A stretch of 64,000 nucleotides of DNA from Ailurus styani (taxonomy: Eukaryota > Chordata > Mammalia > Carnivora > Ailuridae): the NCBI GenBank assembly GCA_002007465.1, contig LNAC01000030.1:7299410-7363409 (forward strand). The letters are read 5' to 3'. Shown piece by piece: positions 56,931 through 64,000 of the stretch (within the stretch, counting starts at the first letter, position 1; every line of letters begins with the position of its first letter). The notes beneath the pieces were generated by a model, which ran no database searches, was not told where the DNA came from, and saw only the letters and a program-made list of their open reading frames with translations. The position numbers were made by a program, and so were the translations under genes.

Positions 56931-57249
56931 ATGTTTTTGGAATTTAAGCAAATTTTTGATATTTGCTTCAAAATAAGATGAGAGGGAAGCAGGTGGGGAT
57001 GTGGTCAGGGCAGGACTGGGTCACATGTAAATGGAGGCTGTTCATCATTTTGTTCTGTCCCTGTGGAAATTCCAGAATCTCCCTAAATTCAGAAAAAAGT
57101 AAGGGCTTGTAGATAAAAAACAAGATTGGGGGAATGCTCATAGCTGTTGAAGTTGGGTGAGTCTACTTGGGTATGTTTGAAAATTTCTACAGTACAGAGT
57201 TAATACAAGAAGACAAGGGGCCCTTCCTTCGTCCCTTCCTCCCTTCATT

Positions 57250-57355
57250 TTTGGTGCGAAGCCCAATGCAGGGCCCGAACTCACAACCCTGAGGTCAAGA
57301 CCCCATCTGAGATCAAGAGTAGGATGCTCAACTGACTGAGCCACCCAGGCACCCC
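57250..57355 (-). repeat. Short SINE
   Basis: Antisense, with a small internal duplication (GAGGTCAAGACC / GAGATCAAGAGT). Confidence 0.8.
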
Positions 57356-57629
57356 AACAAGGGATGCATATACTCAGAAAGGTAGGGGACCACTGCACTA
57401 AGTTACTGAAACCAGCCCTGGACACCTTAGAATGTAGAACTGACTCTTTTCAATAGACAGCTGTCTGGGCACAGCTTTCCACAAGGGGAACGGGATGGAA
57501 GAGTGGGTTTGGAGAAGTTGGCCTAAGGGAGCCAGGGGCCTGGGCCCAGGGCCAATGGAGGGCAAGGAGGGTCTTCGAGGAGCAGGCAGGAAGGGAAGGG
57601 GTAAAGGCTGACCTGGCTAGAGGCAGCTT

Positions 57630-57830
57630 CCACGCTCTGTGGCCTGATTACAAGAGTGCACGTAGTGCAAAGAGCACAGGATGTGGAGGCAGGTCTATTC
57701 CAGACCCAATTTCTCACTCGCTCGGAGACCCTGAGCAAGGGTCTCTCGACCGTAGGCTCTCCACCTGCAAAATGGGAATGACAGTCATGCTGCTCCAGTC
57801 ACCCCCCCACTGAGAATTAAATCATGTAAA
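57630..57830 (+). repeat. MIR
   Basis: Sense MIR: GAGACCCTGAGCAAGGGTCT, CACCTGCAAAATGGGAATG. Confidence 0.7.
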
Positions 57831-58599
57831 GACCAGGGAAGTTTGCAGCCCATGCAAACGTGAGCTGTCCTATTCATGTGAGGCTCTAAAGTTTGCTTTT
57901 TCTCATCCACCTGTCCAACCACCAGATCCAGAGCAAGGCAGGGAGCCCCACTGGGCCCTTCTTGGGTGGCCAGCAAGGAAGGGAAAGGGTGGGACTGAGA
58001 AGTATTTCCAGCATCCCACCTCCAGGGCAATCAGAGCTCAACACCGCACCCTTAGTAGTGTCTGCTGGGGAAGCTCAAATCTGCAAACCTGCCCCTCTCC
58101 GCCCCCAGAGACAGAGGGAGGAGCTGGGGTAAGGTCTCTAACGAGTCACTGGCCTGTAGCAGGAGCTCATTCACACAGACTGAGCGCCTGCATGGGTGCT
58201 GGGGAGAGAGGGATGTCAGCTTGGGTCCTTCCCCCCCCCCCCGGTGCCCGCCCGGTGTGGGAGATAGGACACAATCTCAAATAGCTGAGAAGGCCCTTGG
58301 GGAGCCCAGAGCAGGAGAAAAGCCTGTGGGGACAGAGACAAAGAGGACACATCCCACACTGAGATGAAGTGATGCTTCTCCAGGGCCTTGAAAAACAAGG
58401 AGACACGGGTGGAGCAAAGTGAGACGGGAAGATGACGTTCAAGAGGAGAGGTGCCTGGCAAAGTCCCTGGTAGAAACACTTCCCACATTTGGGGACCAGC
58501 CAGGAGCTTCCTTCACAGCACATCGCCAGGGGCGGGGCGGTGAACAGTGAGGCCTCAGGACCGAGGGCCCAGAATGACCTGCTGGGAGACCAGGCTCAC

Positions 58600-58930
58600 A
58601 GTGAGAGCTGAGCAGATGCTTCTAGCACTACTGTATGCCAGGCTGTGTGGTGAGCCTGTGACAGGCTTTTTTTATTTTATTTTATTTATTAAGTCATCTC
58701 TATCCCCAACGTGGGGCTCAACTCACGACCCCAAGATCAAGAGTCACACGCTCTACCACATGTGACATACTTTGTCCCATTTCATGTAATCCAGTCAATA
58801 ACCCCAGAAGGCTTTACAGATTAGGAAACTGAGGCCCAGGGAAGTTTTGGCATTTGCCCAGGCTCATACAACTAGCAGGTGGTGGAACTTAGACTTAGAC
58901 CCAGGGTGTCAGGCTCTGGAGTCCATACTT
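58600..58930 (-). repeat. MIR split by a SINE
   Basis: Antisense MIR: CTGTATGCCAGGCTGTGTG, then TTACAGATTAGGAAACTGAG after the SINE. Confidence 0.8.
58667..58757 (-). repeat. Short SINE, head truncated
   Basis: Poly-T and tRNA-like body present, but the usual GACTGAGCCAGCC...CCC end is missing. Confidence 0.8.
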
Positions 58931-59229
58931 TTAACTAAAGCAAACTTTTAATCAACGTTTTATCCCACAGGTGATGGGGAGGACCCGCAGGGCTCTGGAC
59001 AAGAGGAGTGACGTGGTAAATTCTGAAGGTAGAAAGATCAGCTCTAGGGCTTGGCTGCAGATCCCTGTCCGAGAGGGGAAAAGGGGAGCAGACTCATCCC
59101 CGAGGCATGACAGGGTGATGGGGAACACAGCCTGACCCAAACCGAAGCCGATCACACACAACGGGCTCCAAAGTCCCAGAGTGAGTCTACTCATGAATCC
59201 AACCACCCCCATCTCACTGAGTGATCACT

Positions 59230-59410
59230 TTGGGGCAGACACTTGATGTTTCCCTCATTTGTTCCTCCCGGTAGCCCTGCAAGGTAGTTATTATCCTTCC
59301 CATTTTACAGATGAGGAAACCGAGGCTTGGATAGATTAGGCAACTGGCTCAAGGTCCCATAGGCAGCTCCAGGAAAGGTAGAGCCCTTAGTTTCCAGAGC
59401 CTTCTCTTAT
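59230..59410 (-). repeat. MIR
   Basis: Antisense MIR, CCCATTTTACAGATGAGGAA. Confidence 0.85.
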
Positions 59411-59564
59411 TATCACGCTATAGCAAACAATGAGTGAAATCCCACCTGGCTGAGCAATACTGTGAACATTAAATTAGGCTGTATTTTTTCTAATGAGGGA
59501 TGTCGGGCACCTTGAAAGGTAATGCAGAAACATTCCGAGGGAAGGGAAATAGACTTAATTTTAG

Positions 59565-59645
59565 GCCTGCCTTGGCCACTAGCCCGTCTGTGTCCCTCTG
59601 AGCACGTTCCTTCCTCTTGTGCCTCAGTTTCCCCATCTGTACACC
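59565..59645 (+). repeat. MIR fragment
   Basis: TGTGCCTCAGTTTCCCCATC core. Confidence 0.65.
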
Positions 59646-60529
59646 TTAGAGTTGATGGATATGAGTGCTAAATCCCCTTCTAGGTCGATGCTCTGGGATG
59701 CTCTGGGAATCACAGTCCTGTTACTCGTATCCTGCAAGGCTACTCCAACCTCAGGCACCAGCGAGAGCACATCTCCAAATGGTGTTCATCTGGACCGGCA
59801 AGGCCCCCGCCGGCTGGGACCCAAGAGTCCAGGCTGGAGCAGTCAGAAGGAGGCGCCAGGAAGCAGGCCAGGGCTCTTTCCAGCTCCCCTCTGCATCACC
59901 CATGTGGAGGGGCCCTAGCCTTGCCTGCCTACAGCCCCTGCCCTAGCTAAACCGCAGAGCCTGGGAGCCGGGACCCGGGGCCCAGCTCTGCCCCTGCCCC
60001 TGCTGTGACCTCGCTCAGTCTCCTTCCCTCCCAGACTGACTCCTCGGCTCCCAACTGGAGTCTGGAACGAAGGGGTTGGGTGGGATGCGGAAGGCTCCTG
60101 CCAGCTCTGACATTTATTATTTCAGGGTCCCTCAGCCTCTCGCTGTTTTCCTTCCTGCGCGGCTGGAGCCCGTGACTGGCTGGGGCCCCCTCGGTTGGGC
60201 CTCTGCATCTGTCTCCCTGGCCAGAGAAGCTGCTCGGCCTCACCAGCTGCCCCTTGCAGGGTGGCGGGAAGCGGGGAGGAAGAGGGGTTGCAGGAAGGGA
60301 GCCGCACCCTCAGCGTAAGCTGAGGCCTCTGCAAACCCCAAGTTTCCTGGCTGGGATTTTTCTCGGGAGACTGCTAGGCAGTGATGAGCTAAGAGAGCGA
60401 GAACTCTGCCGGACTGATCGCCTTGGATTCCCGTCTGAATCCTGGCCCCAAGCCCTGAATTCCACCCAACTCTGCAGACAGCCTGGCCTGCCCTCCCTGG
60501 ATAGAGGAGCCAAGGGTTCCCGGCCTCAC

Positions 60530-60990
60530 CATTCTCCGGCTCCCTTATTGGCCTGGGTGAATCCCCTCCCTGTGCCCTGCTGGATATCCATCGCTGATCC
60601 CATAAACCCCAATCCTACCCAGCTCTGCAATTTCCCCAACATGCCAGGCTGTTGCTAGCCGCCAAGCCTTTGCTCATGCTGTTCCCACTGCCTGGACAGT
60701 CCCTCCCCCATTCTACCCTAGACACTTAGTCTTCCCAGACTCTGCTTAGAGTCTCAACAGAACTGACCCGTCCAGAACCCATTCCTCCTGCCTTTATGTT
60801 CCCTGTGCCCATGTCAGACTTTCATTGGGGCATTTGTGGCTCTTATGTACCCCACATGTCTGATTTCCCTTGGGGGCTAAAGCCCCAAAGGGCAGTAATC
60901 GGCTTGTTTGCCTTTGCATCTGAAGCACCCAGCATAGGGCCACGTGAGTAGCCACAGACGTTTGTGAATGAATGGATGAATATTCGCAAG
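60530..60990 (+). repeat. L2 LINE 3' fragment
   Basis: CCTTTGCTCATGCTGTTCCC, GCCCCAAAGGGCAGTAATCG, GTGAATGAATGGATGAAT. Confidence 0.8.
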
Positions 60991-61059
60991 GCCCTATGGG
61001 AACACAGAAAAAGCGACAGGAGCTCAGGACTCCAGCTTTCACATCACACTGTTCTGAGA

Positions 61060-61200
61060 TCCAAATTCTCTTTCCGATAGTCTTAGCTGGGTGACCTGGA
61101 GCAAGTGACTTAGTTTCTCAGCGCCCCCATTTCTCCATCTGTCAAATGGGATAACAGCATCTATCTCATAAGACTGAATGCAGTCAGGCAGGCTAGCTCT
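61060..61200 (+). repeat. MIR
   Basis: Sense MIR: TAGCTGGGTGACCTGGAGCA, CATCTGTCAAATGGGAT. Confidence 0.82.
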
Positions 61201-61269
61201 CCTGCCCAGCGAACATCCTCTCTGTACTCCCAGACCCTGAGACCCACACCCCCAACTGCCAGGGGAATC

Positions 61270-61350
61270 ACCTGGAGCACTTCAAAAATTAAGTGTACCA
61301 GAGCCTCACTTGAGACCTGCTAAACCAGAGTCAGGCATGACCCACAGAGT
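61270..61350 (+). repeat. MER5-like fragment
   Basis: GGGAATCACCTGGAGCACTT, typical of the MER5 family. Confidence 0.45.
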
Positions 61351-61429
61351 GAGTCAGACACTCCCAAGTGAGACTTGAACTGCCAAGTCCAAATCCTGGC
61401 TTTGCCACTTACTGCTAGCAGAGTTGCCA

Positions 61430-61545
61430 GGTTTTGCAAACATAAACATAGGACATGCAGTTATATTAGAATTTCAGATCATCAATGAATATTTTTTTTA
61501 GGATAAATATGTCCCAGATATTGCATGGGAATCCCTGACGTTTTT
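61430..61545 (+). repeat. Old interspersed repeat, family not assigned
   Basis: AGTTATATTAGAATTTCAGA ... TATGTCCCAGATATTGCATG recalls a common old mammalian repeat that I cannot name. Confidence 0.4.
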
Positions 61546-61714
61546 TGGTGATCTTGTTTACTAAGCTGTTCATCTCCCTGTGCCTTCACTTCCTCATGGG
61601 GATTATAGGGGTTAGAGTCGGGAAATGCTCACAGCACTGCCTGCTGTGTTTGCTGTTCCCATTTTTATTGCTTTTAAAGCAACCCAGATGACATGGGAGA
61701 ACCTTGCAAACAGG

Positions 61715-61990
61715 ACGTTAATTGAAAGAAGCCAGACGCGAAAGGCCACATATTGGAGGATTCCACTGATATGAAATATTCAGAATAGGCCAATCCAGAG
61801 GGACAAAGGGTTTCCAGGGGCTGGGGGAGGGGCAGTGGGGAGTGACTCTAAGGGGCACAGCATTTCTTTTTGGGGTGAGGAGATGTGCTGGAGGAAGAGG
61901 TGGTGTTTCTACAGCACCGTGAATAAGGACCACTGACCTGCATGCTTTAAATTGGTTAAAATGGTGAATTTTATCTCATTTTTAAGAAGT
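61715..61990 (+). repeat. L1M 3' fragment
   Basis: AAGGCCACATATTGGAGGAT, TTCAGAATAGGCCAATCC, TTTCCAGGGGCTGGGGG. Confidence 0.75.
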
Positions 61991-62307
61991 CCACCTAAAA
62001 GCAACCCAGGGGACTGTAACGTGCAATCAGTCTCAGTAAAAGTTTGCTGAACTGAAATGAACTGTTGAAAGGCAGCAAAGGGCAGAGCTGAGGCAAGAAC
62101 CTGCCTTTTCCAGGACTGGGCTCGGCTCTTCACTCCTGGATACTCACAGGGACACAAGAATTCTCTTTTGGCTCTGGTGCCAGGATGGCCCAGACAATTT
62201 TAATGCTCACTCGTAGTAATGGCTTCATCCCTGTTGCAGTGATCTCGTTTTCCCTGTGTGGCTCCTGATCTCTTTAGCTACCCCACATGCAGGTATAATT
62301 GTGTTTT

Positions 62308-62360
62308 TTTTTTTTAAGATTTTTATTTATTTATTTGACTGAGAGAGCGAGATTACAAGT
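62308..62360 (-). repeat. Truncated SINE
   Basis: Only the poly-T/ATTTATTTATTTGACTGAGA end and about 20 bases more. Confidence 0.7.
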
Positions 62361-62654
62361 AATCTGCCATTTTCTTATTTTCCCTCTGGATATCTAGGCA
62401 GCGTCTGACTGAGCTGAGCAGAGCTTCCTCCTCGAAACACTTCTCTCCTGGCTTCTGGGGCACTGCACCCTCTTGAGTTTCCTCCTTCCCCACTGGCAGC
62501 TCCTTCTCAGCCTCCTTCATTAGCTACTCTTCCCTTCCCAATCTCTTGGCCTTGGAGCTCCCCAGAGCTCGGACCCCGGGCCCTCTTCATTCCTCTCTCT
62601 GGGGGGAATCTCATCCAGCTTTAAACACCAGCTAATGCAATGTAAGCCCACATG

Positions 62655-62730
62655 GTCCGTGGACCACCTGCACGAGCATCTCCTGGGATGCTGGTCAATA
62701 TGCAGATTCCCAGGCACCCTCCTGCCTGCT
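62655..62730 (+). repeat. MER5-like fragment
   Basis: CACCTGCACGAGCATCTCCT and ATGCAGATTCCCAGGCACC. Confidence 0.4.
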
Positions 62731-63249
62731 GGCAAACCGGCCAAGGACACTTGCCACTTTTTGCCGGTCTGACGTGTGAATCTCCTTCATCTGCGAAATT
62801 ACTTGCGGTGCAAGTCTTGGCAGAGCTCGCCTCCTGCAAATGCTGAGAAGTCCAAATTCTTGCTATTCCAGACTCCCTTGCAGCTAAGGTCCAGGTGTGT
62901 GAGCTAGGCTCGGCGGAGCAGGCACTCACTGCATTCTCTGAGTCAGGAGCGGAGAGGGAAGATCCGTTCTCCTGCTAATGGTGACAGCAACGAAGGAGCC
63001 CAGTCTCCAAGGACAGTGGCAGTAACAAGCCGTGGCATTTAGCGCAGTGTCCTCGCCAAACTGGCTCAGCGGAGTGATTTTGGCTGAGATCCTGTCTGCC
63101 ACCTCACCCCAGCTCTCCAGCTTCCCAGAAATTCTGTGACCTACTGAATATTCCCTTTCCGTGAACTCCTTTTTTATGTGAAGCAGCTCAGGTTGGCTTC
63201 TGTTGCTTGCATAAGAGGCCTAAGAAAGATACAACTACTGAGTTAGACT

Positions 63250-64000
63250 ATGCGAATGCTATCGGGTGATTCCTACAGATGCAAGTTTGAAACCCGCTAT
63301 CTCAACTCTGGCAACTCTCCAATGTGCATCTCCAGTCCACTCCTCTCGTCTCCTGACTCCTCTATCAAAACAAACTCATATACCCAAACGCCTTCTTGGC
63401 CTCTCCACTTGGATGTCTCAAAGACCTATAAGATTGTACAAACAGGATTCCCGACTTTCCCCCAAATCTGTTTCTCCTCCAGATTTTTCCTTCCTAGGAA
63501 AGGGTAAATGGCACTCTTCCTTAGGAATTTGGGGACCGTTCTTGACCACCCCCACACGCACTCTGTCAATAAGTCTTGACGTTAGCTACTACTTATAAAA
63601 TGCTTCTAGAATCTGTCCACTTCTCTCCTCCACCAATCATGGGCCTACCCACATTTCCAACATTCTCTTCCATGAATAGCTATAACAGCATCCTTGGGTT
63701 TTTTCCTGCTCCCTCTGATCTCCACAAGGCAGCTGATATGATCTCTCTAGAACGGAAACTGGATCATGCTGCTTGCTTGCAAAATAGATAAAATCCAAAG
63801 CTGCTACCAAAGCCTACAAACTTGAATATGATCTAGCCCCTGCCTGCCTTCCCAAACTCATCTGGTCTTGCTCTTCCAACTGCTCATCACTATGCTTCTG
63901 TCCCTCTGGCCTCCTTTCAGTGTCACAAATGCTTTAGGTTCTTTACTGCCTCAGGACTTTTGCTTAAGCTGTTCCTCCGATCCGGAGCACCCTCACACCA
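63250..64000 (+). repeat. L2 LINE fragment
   Basis: TCTCCACTTGGATGTCTCAA, ATAGATAAAATCCAAAGCTG, CTCTGGCCTCCTTTCAGTGT; runs to the window edge. Confidence 0.75.

Overview
This is nuclear DNA from a carnivoran mammal. Genes are split by GT-AG introns, and the window is full of tRNA-derived CAN-type SINEs, often with clear target-site duplications, plus old MIR, L2, L1 and DNA-transposon relics. Many SINEs carry the variant reading GTGGGTTAAAGCCTCTGCC...CTACTTGTGATCTCTCTCTGTC before an AAATAAAATCTT tail. I associate that variant with musteloid or mustelid genomes (inference from memory). There is no sign of prokaryotic or plasmid DNA.

Two protein-coding genes are recognisable, both on the minus strand. 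(1) TCEA3 (transcription elongation factor A3, a tissue-restricted TFIIS) occupies about 1-21,990. Coding exons 1-5 lie at 21,750-21,815, 15,914-15,976, 15,088-15,193, 14,450-14,591 and 6,619-6,681. They encode the N-terminal LW/TFIIS-N domain and the Ser/Lys-rich linker. The exons for the central domain and zinc ribbon lie left of base 1. The 3' edge of exon 1 is cut by an 852-base run of N. (2) ASAP3 (Arf GTPase-activating protein with BAR, PH, ArfGAP and ankyrin domains) occupies 25,290 to beyond 64,000. Exons 2-25 were all located with splice sites and checked codon by codon for phase. Exon 1 (about 43 residues by recall of the human protein) is not seen and should lie right of the window. 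The order and strand match human 1p36.12 (TCEA3 - ASAP3, both minus), from memory.

Layout: 1-6,618 partial TCEA3 intron 5 (L2, MIR, MaLR LTR); 6,682-14,449 intron 4 (SINE-rich, with a promoter-like motif cluster near 14.0 kb); 14.4-16.0 kb exons 4-2; 15,977-21,749 intron 1; 21.75-22.45 kb CpG-rich TCEA3 promoter with a MEF2/TATA-like element; 22.5-25.3 kb short intergenic space; 25.3-48.1 kb ASAP3 3'UTR and exons 25-2; 48.1-64 kb ASAP3 intron 1.

TCEA3 helps stalled RNA polymerase II resume; ASAP3 regulates Arf GTPases, actin and focal adhesions. No functional link between them is implied beyond being tandem neighbours.

The most notable points are: an apparent single-base frameshift in ASAP3 exon 24, with a second single-base length difference in the last exon, which replaces the C-terminus unless the assembly is wrong; a SINE whose 17/18-bp target duplications also enclose about 70 extra 3' bases with an internal direct repeat; a 42-43 bp tandem repeat in ASAP3 intron 10; and three regulatory-motif clusters. 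I found no evidence of a wholly new biological system.
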